NCBI GenBank assembly: GCA_964472545.1
Contig: CAYYNP010000012.1
Span: 1-64,000 of the forward strand
Reading direction: 5' to 3'
DNA: 64,000 nt
Origin: CAYYNP01 sp964472545
GTDB lineage: Bacteria; Planctomycetota; Planctomycetia; Pirellulales; Thermoguttaceae
In this document: one piece after another, positions 1-7,447 of the stretch
Position numbering within the stretch: position 1 is the first letter of the stretch
How the letters are laid out: the number at the start of each line of letters is the position of its first letter
Program-made: the position numbers and the translations under genes
The notes under the pieces: generated by a model
The model's input: only the letters and a program-made list of their open reading frames with translations
What the model was told of the DNA's origin: nothing
The model's database searches: none

Positions 1-373
1 ACTGTTGCTTAGCTGGACCACGGTTTTGTGCCAAACCCGTTGAAACAAAACAGGCGTACAAGCGTCTGGCCCTCACGAACTGAGCAGGGAAGGCATACAG
101 GGGGCGGGAGATACTTACACAAGTTAACCCGTCCCCTGACCATCTTGGCCCTACACAGCCTGTCCTGCTAAATCCGTCCATGCAGGCTTCTATCTGAGGC
201 TCTGCGACTCTCTGGGGACTTCAGAGGCAATCCCCGCCGTTCGATGCTAAGCCCGGTCACGCCTGCCCCGCTCGGCCACTATGACGTATTTGACACTTTA
301 CCAGGGCCGCACCTCGACCCCAGCCACCCATCACGATGGGCTGGCCATTGCCGATCGGTGCGTTTCACGCACC
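1..373. other. Leading 373 bases without a supported gene
   Basis: I see no convincing coding frame, tRNA-like TpsiC loop or clear terminator here. The stretch lies downstream of the minus-strand glycosyltransferase gene, so it may hold that gene's 3' untranslated region. The frames open from about 244 are antisense shadows of that gene. Confidence 0.5.
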
Positions 374-1405
374 CTACAATGCGTCGAATAGCGCCTGCCA
401 AGCCGCCCAAAGCGTCTCCGGATGGGCCAGGCGTCGCGCCAACTCCCGCCGTGCCCGGTGGGCCGTTTCCAGCCGGTGGTCTTCGTCGTACGCCAGCCGG
501 GCGGTGTGATAGGCGAATTGATCCGGCGTGTCGCAGAGGTATCCGGTCTGGCCGTGCCGGATCATCTCGCGCCAGCCGCCGCGATTGTCGGCGACCACCG
601 GTACGCCGGCGGCCATCGCCTCCAATCCCACACGGGGCCAATTCTCCGTCGCCCGGCCGCCGGCGTGGACCATGGCGTGTAGCGTGGCGAGGAACTCTCG
701 TGGCTTTTCGGCTCCCGCCGACAGACACTCCGCCCAACGCGGCGTGGGGCCGAGCCGGCGGCGGATCTCCGGCGAGAAGCCGAGCACTCGGGCACGGACC
801 GGATGCGGCACGCGGCCGTAAACCTCCCAGGTCTGCGGCGAGAACTTGTCGGCCGCCGCGCGGCTGATGCGTCCGATCGTCAACACGTTGCCAGGGCGAT
901 GAGCGAGCGGGCGAAAGGGAAACTCGTCAAGCGTCAACGCCCCGCGGATGATCCGCCCTTGGGTCGCGTCGTAGCCAAACTTGCGAAGCTGCGGCACGAG
1001 TTGGTCACGTTGGTATCGGCTCTGGAAGACGTATCGCTCGAACGTCCCAAACTGCCGATAGTGCATCCGCTCCTGGGGAAACAGCCAGTTCATGCAGCCT
1101 ACCCAGACGATTCGGCAGCGCAAACGCCGAAATGCTTCGGCGGCGTCGAGCATCAGCGTGTTGCACATCGACACCACGATGCTGCCGGGCAATCTCGGCA
1201 CGCGGCCCAGTTCGTCCGAACGGCTCTCGACGGTATGGCAGCCGATCGTCTCCAGCCGATCTTGCCACGACGGATCGGCCTTCCAGGTGGGGATCAGCGT
1301 TACCTCGAGCCCGTACCGCCGCCAAAGCTCGACCGTGTGCCAGAGTTCCGTATTGGCCCCGCCGAGGTGGCCGGGATAGCCGCAGACGAAGACGTGAGCG
1401 TTCAT
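374..1405 (-). CDS. GT4-like glycosyltransferase at the end of the phage cassette
   Basis: A 343-residue protein of GT-B shape. The N-terminal half opens with a nucleotide-fold start (MNAHVFVCGYPGHLGG), and the C-terminal half carries the GT4-type donor-binding segment ENWPRVGLEAMAAGVPVV, followed by a GGWREM stretch. By family it should move a sugar from a nucleotide-sugar donor to an unknown acceptor in the cytoplasm. I chose ATG at 1405 over an upstream TTG at 1435, because the extra ten codons are made of the adjacent hairpin repeat. It is co-oriented with the virion genes and follows the tail-fibre-like gene across only that repeat, so it could modify virion or cell-surface glycans. It could equally be an ordinary host glycosyltransferase that happens to lie downstream. 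Confidence 0.8.
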   Translation of the reverse strand: MNAHVFVCGYPGHLGGANTELWHTVELWRRYGLEVTLIPTWKADPSWQDRLETIGCHTVESRSDELGRVPRLPGSIVVSMCNTLMLDAAEAFRRLRCRIVWVGCMNWLFPQERMHYRQFGTFERYVFQSRYQRDQLVPQLRKFGYDATQGRIIRGALTLDEFPFRPLAHRPGNVLTIGRISRAAADKFSPQTWEVYGRVPHPVRARVLGFSPEIRRRLGPTPRWAECLSAGAEKPREFLATLHAMVHAGGRATENWPRVGLEAMAAGVPVVADNRGGWREMIRHGQTGYLCDTPDQFAYHTARLAYDEDHRLETAHRARRELARRLAHPETLWAAWQALFDAL

Positions 1406-1420
1406 GAGTGGGTGTGCGAC

Positions 1421-1514
1421 GGGTGGCTGGGGCAAAGCGCAGCGGTGCCCCAGGATGCTGGGGCCATCGTCCTGCTAATCACTGGGGCACCGCTGCGCTT
1501 TGCCCCAGCCACCC
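1421..1514. repeat. Hairpin repeat, family A (copy 1)
   Basis: Inverted repeat of about 94 bp. Its arms read GGGTGGCTGGGGCAAAGCGC on the left and the complement ending GCTTTGCCCCAGCCACCC on the right. It fills the gap between the tail-fibre-like and glycosyltransferase genes almost exactly. Near-identical copies lie at 21072-21167 and 62873-62952, with a half copy at 5269-5301. Confidence 0.95.
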
Positions 1515-1516
1515 CC

Positions 1517-2551
1517 TTACGGAATCGTCATGCGCGCCGTCTCCGTGCCAACCAGCGTGACGGTGACGCCGGCGCCGACAAAGTCCAGCGTGCGGGCCGG
1601 GTTGACCGTCACGCCGTCGTCGACGACCACGCCGCCGGGCTGCTCGACGATCGTCCAGCGGTCTTCGTGGCGGTCGTAGCTGACGATGACCCGATCGCCG
1701 TAGAGGATCTTGGGGCCGCACCAATTGAGCGCTTCGACGTTCTCGCCGCCGTCGGCCATATTGCCGGTGGCGTAGTCCTTCCACCAGAGCGACACCGTGC
1801 CGGTGCTGGTGACGTCGATAGTGTCGTCGGCCACGCCCTCGCAGAGCAGCTTGCCGCCAAGGACCATCAACTCCCAGCGGCGGCGAACCGGATGCCAATA
1901 GGCGTAGCCCTCCGCGCCGGCGTGGGAATACGTGCTGCTGCCGCCGCGGGCAATGCCGAAGCGGTGGTGCGTCGTGGGCTGGTAGACCGTAACGATCGGT
2001 TCGTCCGGGTCGTCGGCCAGGTGACAATCGACGCTGGCGTCGCCGGGCATGTAGACCACGCCGTCGCGAACCTCGATCCGCGCAACGTAGGGCGGCCGCT
2101 GGACGATCTCCCAACGGCCCGCCGGGAGGTTGTACGCGGCATAGACCCGGCTGCCGATCCCGTAGCTGGGCGTGCTCCAGACTGTGTCGTCGGTATCGCG
2201 CAGGCAGGTGGGCTGATAGAGCACGACGTCGGGCGAACGGCTCGTTTCGCCGTATTCGTTGTCCGGGTGGTCGACCCAAACGCAGCGGGCGGCCAGCGTG
2301 TAGGGCACGTCGGGCACGGTGCTCAATCCGGGCGGAACCGGCGGATCGTCGTCGCTGGGATACCAGACCTTCTGCGTCAACTCGAACAGCCCGAGCCGCG
2401 CCGCCGGCGGGGCGTGGAAGGTCGCGCCGGACGTGCCGTATTGGCTCAACCCCGGCGTACCCGGGTGGGCGTGGGCGTTGACCTGCGAAATCAGGGCGTT
2501 CTGTTGCTCGGCACTGAGCGGGTCGCCGTGGCGAACGTGGGGAATGGTCAT
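1517..2551 (-). CDS. Phage tail-fibre/receptor-binding-like structural protein
   Basis: A 344-residue protein with no catalytic motif. It begins with a short helical segment (GDPLSAEQQNALISQVNAH) and continues as beta-rich, Gly/Asp/Tyr-rich sequence. It ends in a strand-rich tail (LDFVGAGVTVTLVG) of the sort seen at the tips of trimeric fibres. Its ATG overlaps the stop of the preceding 287-aa gene by four bases (ATGA), so the two are translationally coupled. Its position at the distal end of the tail module fits a fibre or baseplate-associated protein. Family assignment is by position and texture, not by a recognised domain. Confidence 0.6.
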   Translation of the reverse strand: MTIPHVRHGDPLSAEQQNALISQVNAHAHPGTPGLSQYGTSGATFHAPPAARLGLFELTQKVWYPSDDDPPVPPGLSTVPDVPYTLAARCVWVDHPDNEYGETSRSPDVVLYQPTCLRDTDDTVWSTPSYGIGSRVYAAYNLPAGRWEIVQRPPYVARIEVRDGVVYMPGDASVDCHLADDPDEPIVTVYQPTTHHRFGIARGGSSTYSHAGAEGYAYWHPVRRRWELMVLGGKLLCEGVADDTIDVTSTGTVSLWWKDYATGNMADGGENVEALNWCGPKILYGDRVIVSYDRHEDRWTIVEQPGGVVVDDGVTVNPARTLDFVGAGVTVTLVGTETARMTIP

Positions 2552-3411
2552 GCGATGGCCGCGAATTGAAAGAGAGTGGACAGATCGGACGTTTGATACG
2601 GCGTCTGGCCGGCCGCGTCTGCGAGCTTGTCCCAGCCGGGATCATCGGCCGGGAGCGAACGATAGGCGTGGTTCCAGCCGTAGGTCTGGCCGTTGTGCTT
2701 GATCGCCTTCTCGCGAAAGACGTAGGCGATCTGCCAGCCGAACTCGGGTTGTTGCAGCTCGTCGACGCGGATGAACTGCTTGTCGGCCCGGGCCCCGTCG
2801 AAGAGCACCGTTTCGGCCGCCGCCCCCAGGAATTGGCCTTCGTTGACCGTGCCGACGCTCTGGCGGATCGCGCCCCACGGCGGGTTGACGACGTGATGCC
2901 AGGTCACGTGATGCTCGACGATCGGCACGCGGACCGTGGCCACGGCCTCCGGCGGCACGGGGATCGTGGCGTCGGAGTCCCAGGCCATGCTGTGTACGGG
3001 CAACTCGACGTACTCCCCGCCAAAGTCCATCCGGTAGGTCAGGAACGTCTCGTCTTCGATCGTCGGCAGGTCGGGGCGGCTATTCCGCGCGTCGATCAGT
3101 TCGTAGTCGGCGGTCAGTTCGGCGTACTTGCCGCTGTAGCTGTTTAGCTCCGATTGCACGTCGGTGAAGGCGCCCTGCTCGTCCGGGCATTTCGGCCAGG
3201 GCTGCAGCTTCACGCGAACGGCAACCACGTAAGGCCGGTCGGGATACTGCACCGGCAGCGCGCCGCCGAACTCGTAGCCCGTGCCGAGCAGCTCGGCCAC
3301 CAACGCGTGCCGGCTTTCCCAAGCCACCAACAGCCGCCGTTGGGCCTTCATGCCCTCCGGGCCGTAGGATTCCCAGGGCGAGCCGGCGAGTTCTTTGAAT
3401 GCGGTGGTCAT
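2548..3411 (-). CDS. Phage tail-region structural protein, unknown family
   Basis: A 287-residue protein without signal peptide or membrane segment. It has several aromatic, beta-rich stretches and a His/Trp cluster (VEHHVTWHHVVNPPWG) near residue 165. The ATG at 3411 is preceded by AGGAG. The gene begins 10 bases after the 118-aa gene ends and overlaps the fibre-like gene by four bases. Its place between the tail chaperones and the fibre suggests a distal-tail or baseplate role. I do not recognise a family. The gene normally found at this position, a long tape-measure gene, is absent. Confidence 0.6.
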   Translation of the reverse strand: MTTAFKELAGSPWESYGPEGMKAQRRLLVAWESRHALVAELLGTGYEFGGALPVQYPDRPYVVAVRVKLQPWPKCPDEQGAFTDVQSELNSYSGKYAELTADYELIDARNSRPDLPTIEDETFLTYRMDFGGEYVELPVHSMAWDSDATIPVPPEAVATVRVPIVEHHVTWHHVVNPPWGAIRQSVGTVNEGQFLGAAAETVLFDGARADKQFIRVDELQQPEFGWQIAYVFREKAIKHNGQTYGWNHAYRSLPADDPGWDKLADAAGQTPYQTSDLSTLFQFAAIA

Positions 3412-3420
3412 GGCGTTCTC

Positions 3421-3777
3421 CTAAGGGCCCCAGTGCGCGGCTCGCGTTTCTTGGCCCACAACGGCCTCCTTCAATGCGTCGAGCTTCCCGCCGAGGTTGC
3501 GCAGCTCGCGGATCTGTTCGGCCTCGCCGCGGGTGATCTGGCCGGACGGGTCCGGCGTCTCGAGCGACGGAGCGACCGGCTGGGGCGCCGCGCCGGCGTC
3601 GGTCGTCGGCCGTTGCGGCGAAGCGTTCGCGTTCTGCATCGGACCGAGCGTTGCCGGCAGGCCGCCGGGCGCCGGGCGTCCGAGCGCGTCGAGCGCGTCG
3701 ATCAACTGCCGTGTAACTTCGACCAGTTCCTCGTCCCGAGACGATTCATCCGGTGGTGGTTCGGCATGATTGGGCAC
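3421..3777 (-). CDS. Small protein after the tail chaperone, unknown
   Basis: A 118-residue protein starting at GTG (3777) behind a strong GGAGG site. It overlaps the end of the chaperone extension frame by 32 bases. A helical N-terminus (DEELVEVTRQLIDALDALG) and a helical C-terminus (AEQIRELRNLGGKLDALKEA) flank a Pro/Ala-rich linker. In lambda-like phages the tape-measure gene occupies this slot. This protein is far too short to set a normal tail length, though its helix-linker-helix make-up leaves open a very short tape-measure remnant. No function is assigned. Confidence 0.6.
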   Translation of the reverse strand: MPNHAEPPPDESSRDEELVEVTRQLIDALDALGRPAPGGLPATLGPMQNANASPQRPTTDAGAAPQPVAPSLETPDPSGQITRGEAEQIRELRNLGGKLDALKEAVVGQETRAAHWGP

Positions 3778-4476
3778 GGTTGGTTTCCTCCATCGTTCGG
3801 CGTATCCAGCCGTTGCGTCGTTCGGCTACCCGGCGGCACAGCATCCGGGCGTCGGACGGCGACGTGCGTTGCCGCTGGCCGGGGCCGACGGCTTCGTTCA
3901 GGTAGATCCACACTTGGCCGATCGTCATCCGGGCGATCTGTTGCGGCGTCCATCCGTAGGCCAGGCTCAACTCGCGGGCCCAGCGGTGCCACGGCAAGGC
4001 GGCATCGGGGTCTGCGTCGCCGGTGGCTGAGCCCGGCCCGGCGAGTTTCCCACCGGCGGACCGCTGCAATCGTCGATCCTCCGGCGGAGCAGTGTTTCGT
4101 CCTCATCGAGCAATTGCCCGACCGCTTCGGCGGCTTCTTCAAGCGTGAGCCCTGGTTGTGCCTTGCGGGCCATCAGCCAGAAGCGGTAGCAGAGCCCGTC
4201 GGGTGTCTCTCGCCATTTCTGGAATTCGGCCGCCGTCATCAGCCGTGCGGAGACGGCCCGGTCGTACGCACGGCCGAGCAGCGACTCCTGCTGTTTCTCG
4301 TCCAGGCCGTCGAGTGCCTGGAGGGCAACCGCCAACGGATCGGGCCGCCGGGCGAGGATCCGGTTTTCGATCTCGCCGTAATCGGATAGCGTCAGTGGCG
4401 CAAGCCGGTACGTGCGGCCGGCAGCGGTGACGGTCTGTTCCGCGGCGGTCAGTTGGCTAAGACCGTGCATGGTCAT
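3746..4476 (-). CDS. Tail assembly chaperone, -1 frameshift product (GT-like)
   Basis: The predicted fusion joins residues 1-144 of the upstream frame (start 4476) to the -1 frame ending at 3746, giving about 243 residues. The shift is expected at GGGAAAC (4051 to 4045), read in the zero frame as xxG GGA AAC, which is the canonical phase. The extension carries LPWHRWARELSLAYGWTPQQ followed by a helical MTIGQVWIYLNEA segment. It has no good independent start, since the open region begins at an in-frame codon inside the overlap. Layout and lengths parallel lambda G (140 aa) and GT (279 aa), whose slip site is GGGAAAG. It should chaperone tail-tube or tape-measure assembly in the cytoplasm and not be part of the mature particle. 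Confidence 0.75.
3967..4476 (-). CDS. Tail assembly chaperone, unshifted product (G-like)
   Basis: A 169-residue protein from ATG 4476 behind a weak AAGAAG site. It is the second gene after the tail-tube-like gene, as expected for the G-type chaperone. An N-terminal beta-rich part (TVTAAGRTYRLAPLTLSDYG) leads into a helical body (LVARRPDPLA-type and AAEFQKWRETPDGLCYRFWL segments). The last 25 residues after the slip site are Pro/Ala-rich and lack the WHRW...YGW segment present in the shifted product. Unshifted synthesis should predominate. The 85-bp hairpin repeat at 4544-4628 separates it from the tail-tube gene. Confidence 0.75.
   Translation of the reverse strand: MTMHGLSQLTAAEQTVTAAGRTYRLAPLTLSDYGEIENRILARRPDPLAVALQALDGLDEKQQESLLGRAYDRAVSARLMTAAEFQKWRETPDGLCYRFWLMARKAQPGLTLEEAAEAVGQLLDEDETLLRRRIDDCSGPPVGNSPGRAQPPATQTPMPPCRGTAGPAS
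4017..4051 (-). promoter_or_regulatory. Programmed -1 frameshift site with adjacent stem
   Basis: Read on the minus strand, GGGAAAC at 4051-4045 is phased G GGA AAC in the chaperone frame (GGA is codon 143). A -1 slip gives GGG AAA and enters the frame ending at 3746. Directly downstream, TCGCCGG (4044-4038) can pair with CCGGCGA (4023-4017). Its near-zero spacer is shorter than usual, so its stimulatory role is uncertain. The heptamer and its phase are seen directly; use by ribosomes is inferred. Confidence 0.75.
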
Positions 4477-4543
4477 TGTCTTCTTGGTGTGCGTCCTCTG
4501 TCGGGTGCTTCCGCGCGCAGCGGGATGCCGCTGAGTATCGAAC

Positions 4544-4628
4544 GTTTAGCTGCCGCCGGCACGGCGGCTTCTGTGGCAGCGGGTAATGGTACGACTCGCA
4601 AAAGCCACCGTGCCGACGGCAGCTAAAC
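4544..4628. repeat. Hairpin repeat between tail-tube and chaperone genes
   Basis: Two 29-base arms, beginning GTTTAGCTGCCG and ending CGGCAGCTAAAC, are complementary with about two mismatches around a loop of about 27 bases. The repeat occupies the 197-bp gap between two phage tail genes. Its sequence differs from the other hairpin families in the window. Confidence 0.9.
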
Positions 4629-4673
4629 CTCGAAGCTCGACGTCGATCGGCTGCTCGGCGGCGTACGCAGTGC

Positions 4674-5087
4674 TCAACTGCCCGACCCGGCGCCCGACTT
4701 GGCCACCACGCCGTAGGTGGTGATCGCGCCGTTGCCGGAGAAGTCGATCGCGAAGGCCACGATCCGGCCGCGGTTGACGTCCACGTCGACTTCGATGCGG
4801 TCGACGATCGCCGGCACGGCGTAGTAGTTCGATCCGGTGGCGTCGACGTGCAGCTTCAGGCTGATCGCGTCGCCCTCTTCGACCGGGCAGTTACCGTCGT
4901 CTTCGGCCTTGACCTCGAACGAGCCGGAGCAATCCTTCACGCCCGCCGCCCGCTGCTTCCAGCCGCCGGTGTCGTTGGCGGCGTAGTCTGGGTTGAAGCT
5001 GGTGATCGCCAGCCGCCAGTTGGAGACCGGCGTGACTTCGACCGCGCCGAGATAGAGTGTTCCGTCTTTTCCGCTGAGTACGGCCAT
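4674..5087 (-). CDS. Phage tail-tube-like protein
   Basis: A 137-residue beta-rich protein beginning MAVLSGKDGTLYLGAVEV. Its central region resembles major tail (tube) proteins: a tryptophan-bearing strand after a pro-loop (NWRLAITSF), an ISLKLHVD strand and a closing AFAIDFSG strand. The C-terminus is a short Gly/Ser tail (SGAGSGS). ATG 5087 follows AGGAG, and everything upstream of about 5140 is poly-G artefact, so longer readings are false. Position directly before the frameshifted chaperone supports the tail-tube call and a long-tailed morphology. Confidence 0.7.
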   Translation of the reverse strand: MAVLSGKDGTLYLGAVEVTPVSNWRLAITSFNPDYAANDTGGWKQRAAGVKDCSGSFEVKAEDDGNCPVEEGDAISLKLHVDATGSNYYAVPAIVDRIEVDVDVNRGRIVAFAIDFSGNGAITTYGVVAKSGAGSGS

Positions 5088-5144
5088 CGTGGGTTTCTCC
5101 TGCGAGCAGGGTAGGTGTTTGGTGTTGAGCCCGACGTTGCAGAA

Positions 5145-5244
5145 GGGCGGGGGTGGGGGGGGGGGGGGGGAGGGCCCCCCCCCCCCCCACCCCCCCCCCA
5201 AACAACCCCCCCCCCCCCACCCCCCCCCGCCCACNNNNNNNNNN
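5145..5244. other. Assembly gap with poly-G/poly-C artefact
   Basis: Long G and C runs with few other bases lead into ten Ns (5235-5244). This looks like low-quality read ends joined at a scaffold gap. The right flank begins with half of hairpin family A, so the missing left arm of that repeat probably lies in the gap. Open frames across this stretch are not biological. Confidence 0.9.
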
Positions 5245-5268
5245 AAGGCCTATCGAGACGCCCGTGAC

Positions 5269-5301
5269 CTGGGGCACCGCTGCGCTTTGCCCCAGCCACC
5301 C
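5269..5301. repeat. Hairpin repeat, family A (half copy beside gap)
   Basis: It matches the right arm of the 1421-1514 repeat, including the core GCTGCGCTTTGCCCCAGCC. The partner arm is not visible because the scaffold gap lies immediately to its left. Confidence 0.9.
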
Positions 5302-5319
5302 GACAAGCCATATGCCGTT

Positions 5320-5838
5320 CTACGCCCCCGAGCCCGATCCGGAACTCGCGGCGGTGATCGTCCCGACAATCGCGATCGAATACGTCACGTCGCCGCCGGA
5401 GGCCGCCAACTCGAGGTTCTTGTTCGAGTCGTCGACGGCCCAGCCGCCGGCCCGGTTGACCAGCAACAACACGCCGTCGGGCGAAATGACGGCCTGGTCG
5501 CCGTCGGCGCCGAAGGGGGCCGACCACTCGTCGGCCGCCGCACCTCCGACGAGCAACTGGCCGGTGTTGTCGGCGGCGGCGGCGATCAACATTGCCTTGA
5601 CCGTCAGCAGGGTGACGGTGTTCACGTCGCCCAGCACGGTGCGCGTCAGCGCCGTCAGATCGAGCGTGGTCGAGTTGCCGCTGAGCAACGTCTGATCTTC
5701 GGCGTGCCAAACGGCCTCGGCCTGGTTGTCGGCGTTGCCGTCGAGGAGTTGCTTGGCGTAGTCCAGCCGATCGTTGTCGGTGGCGCCGTCGGCCCAGTTC
5801 CAGCCGAGCGAGGCCTTGATTTCCGCTTTGAAGGTCAT
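5320..5838 (-). CDS. Phage virion-region protein, unknown (172 aa)
   Basis: A 172-residue protein starting at ATG 5838 behind GGGAG, one base after the stop of the upstream completion-type gene, so the two are tightly coupled. The N-terminal half is helical (LDYAKQLLDGNADNQAEAVW). The C-terminal half is beta-rich, with LLVGGAAADEW and a VNRAGGWAVDDSNKNLEL segment. It ends in a Ser/Gly tail like that of the tail-tube protein. No catalytic motif is seen. Its place between a connector-type gene and the tail tube points to a neck, terminator or tail structural role, but I recognise no family. Confidence 0.6.
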   Translation of the reverse strand: MTFKAEIKASLGWNWADGATDNDRLDYAKQLLDGNADNQAEAVWHAEDQTLLSGNSTTLDLTALTRTVLGDVNTVTLLTVKAMLIAAAADNTGQLLVGGAAADEWSAPFGADGDQAVISPDGVLLLVNRAGGWAVDDSNKNLELAASGGDVTYSIAIVGTITAASSGSGSGA

Positions 5839-5839
5839 G

Positions 5840-6241
5840 TCATACTCCCGTGGCCAGGTAGACGGTGCAGGCGAAGTCGACGGTCATCTGCCAGGTGCCG
5901 TCGCCGTGCTGACGTTCCCTGTCGCCGACGCGCTGCATGTTGACGACGCGGTCGGTGCCGTCCAGCGCGAATTCGGTGCGGTCGAAGGCCGTCTTGATCT
6001 GCGCGACGATCTCCGCCGCGGCGTCGCGGTCGTCGTGAAAGACCTCGATCCGCACGGCTACCGCGTCGACCGCCGAACCGTCGTTGAGCCGGGCGACCGG
6101 CCGGTCGCCGCGTTTGGCGATCGTGGCGTAGGGCATCGTCGGGTCAACGCACAGCCCCGTAGTGACGGCGGAGGCCGGCAGCAGGTCGTCCAGCGACGAC
6201 GCGGCGGCCCAACGATCGTGGATCACTTCGATTAGGTTCAT
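5840..6241 (-). CDS. Tail-completion-like protein (DUF3168-type)
   Basis: A 133-residue protein from ATG 6241 (MNLIEVIHDRWAAASSLDDL) with a GGAAGGA site upstream. Longer readings run into the hairpin repeat at 6268-6338. The layout of an N-terminal helix, a strand with KRGDRPVARLND, a conserved-type RIEVFHDDRDAAAEIVAQIK helix and a final MTVDFACTVY strand resembles DUF3168/gp17-like tail-completion proteins. These cap the tail and join it to the head. The gene sits between a connector-type gene and tail genes, as expected. The similarity is judged by eye. Confidence 0.55.
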   Translation of the reverse strand: MNLIEVIHDRWAAASSLDDLLPASAVTTGLCVDPTMPYATIAKRGDRPVARLNDGSAVDAVAVRIEVFHDDRDAAAEIVAQIKTAFDRTEFALDGTDRVVNMQRVGDRERQHGDGTWQMTVDFACTVYLATGV

Positions 6242-6267
6242 GGCTGCGAGTTCCTTCCAGTCGGAGG

Positions 6268-6338
6268 AAAGGGGGACAGGCACCTTTTGTGCGAAGCACC
6301 CTTCGGGCCGTTCCGGCAAAAGGTGCCTGTCCCCCTTT
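6268..6338. repeat. Hairpin repeat between connector genes
   Basis: Arms AAAGGGGGACAGGCACCTTT and its complement (AAAGGTGCCTGTCCCCCTTT) flank a loop containing CCTTCGGGCC. It lies in the gap upstream of the completion-type gene. It is strong enough to form a cruciform or an RNA hairpin. The run of Ts after the second arm could also let it terminate plus-strand transcription. Confidence 0.9.
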
Positions 6339-6434
6339 TGCCTTGGCCCCTTTTCCCTTGGCAAGGTCTGGCTGTCTCGCGGAGCGAGACGCCTACTTTG
6401 ACGGCGTGCGTTCGTTGTCTACTCCCGCCCGCGC

Positions 6435-7097
6435 TCATCCGGCCGGCCACGGCGTGGCTTCGATTTCGATCGTTTGCAGTTCCCCGATCCGCTCGGCCGC
6501 CTTGGTGCCGACGACCTTGTAGACCGTGCCGTCGGCACATTGGATGCGATGTGTATGGTCGAGCGTGAGGTCTTCTTCCACGAAGACGTGGTACCGAGTG
6601 ACCGTCCGCCGGGCGCCGTGTTCGGTGCCCATCTTGGCCGAGGCCGGTTGGATTCTTGCTCGAATTCCCGTCTTCCACGGCCGCCAGGTGGGCTCGGCCG
6701 CGCCGCCGCCGTCTTTGGTGTAGGTGGCCGCCAGCACGTCGATCGTATCGTCCAGGCCGTAGACCACCGTGAGGCTGCGGCAGGCACACCGCCATCGCGT
6801 CTGCATCGTGGCCGATTGGACGTCGAGCACGGTCCAGCGGCCGCCGTCGTTGTCGACGATCAAGTCGCCCAACCGCGGCGGATCGTTCAACTCGCCCGCC
6901 GGCAAATGCCAGGTCACGTCGCTGGCCGTATAGCGCCCGTTGCTTTGGGCCGCCTCGCGAACGCTCATGGCGCGGCGCAACGCGCCGGCGACGGAAGTGT
7001 CCGACCCCGAGCCGCTGCCGCGGCGCCGAAACGTCACCGTCTCATTCCCGTCCGCCACGTCCGCCAAGTCACCCGCCGGATCAAAGTCCACAGTCAT
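6435..7097 (-). CDS. Head-tail connector-like protein
   Basis: A 220-residue protein with two beta-barrel-like halves. The first contains DPPRLGDLIVDNDGGRWTVLDV, the second FVEEDLTLDHTHRIQCADG followed by YKVVG. Each half reads like the small beta-barrel of head-closure/stopper proteins, in which a 'described or prescribed property plus value' hairpin recurs. The Arg/Gly/Ser-rich insert near residue 27 is probably a flexible loop. It lies between capsid and tail genes, the expected slot for connectors. The assignment is by position and fold texture only. Confidence 0.5.
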   Translation of the reverse strand: MTVDFDPAGDLADVADGNETVTFRRRGSGSGSDTSVAGALRRAMSVREAAQSNGRYTASDVTWHLPAGELNDPPRLGDLIVDNDGGRWTVLDVQSATMQTRWRCACRSLTVVYGLDDTIDVLAATYTKDGGGAAEPTWRPWKTGIRARIQPASAKMGTEHGARRTVTRYHVFVEEDLTLDHTHRIQCADGTVYKVVGTKAAERIGELQTIEIEATPWPAG

Positions 7098-7109
7098 GGT
7101 CCCACAACC

Positions 7110-7208
7110 TCACGCTCGACGGACGCCCCGAAGACACAGCCCCGCTCCCAACTCCCAACTCATCACTCTCCACTCACCACCCACCACTCTCCACTCACCA
7201 CTCCTCCC
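7110..7208. repeat. Pyrimidine-rich imperfect tandem repeats
   Basis: The gap between the connector-like and 71-aa genes is built of short units such as CACTCTCCACTCACCAC repeated with variation. The composition is strongly skewed (few G) compared with both neighbours. It is a simple-sequence stretch of unknown role. Confidence 0.75.
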
Positions 7209-7424
7209 CTACGTATACCCCCGGCTGCGATACTCGAACGGCTCCTCGCCGGCGAGCTTCTCGTTGCACCAATCGACCGTCTCGCGGAGCTGTTTGAGAT
7301 ACTCGCTCCATGCCACCTTCTGTCCGTCGACGTTGTACGTCGGCTTCGGTTCGGCGGTGATTTCGGCGATGCGTGCCAGCGTCTGCGTCTTGACGGTGGC
7401 GATCTGCTGGGCGTCGCTGGGCAT
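7209..7424 (-). CDS. Small conserved phage protein (71 aa)
   Basis: ATG 7424 has a strong GGAGG site. The sequence is a helical N-terminus (DAQQIATVKTQTLARIAEI), then PKPTYNVDGQKVAWSEYLKQ and an acidic C-terminal helix (VDWCNEKLAGEEPFE). Small proteins of this layout are common in head-tail regions of environmental phages, next to completion and connector genes. Its role is unknown. It lies 23 bases downstream of the 131-aa gene and belongs to the same operon. Confidence 0.65.
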   Translation of the reverse strand: MPSDAQQIATVKTQTLARIAEITAEPKPTYNVDGQKVAWSEYLKQLRETVDWCNEKLAGEEPFEYRSRGYT

Positions 7425-7447
7425 GGTCGTCCTCCGATGCGTTGGGC

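Noticed and set aside
1406..1435. TTG start for the glycosyltransferase
   Set aside because: The added codons are the hairpin repeat. ATG 1405 begins the fold.
5088..5710. Open frames spanning the first scaffold gap
   Set aside because: They depend on Ns and poly-G/C artefact.
6268..6338. Hairpin repeats as ordinary terminators
   Set aside because: Most lack a T run on the transcribed side and lie inside what reads as one operon, so I treat only 12395-12433 and 61601-61648 as terminators.
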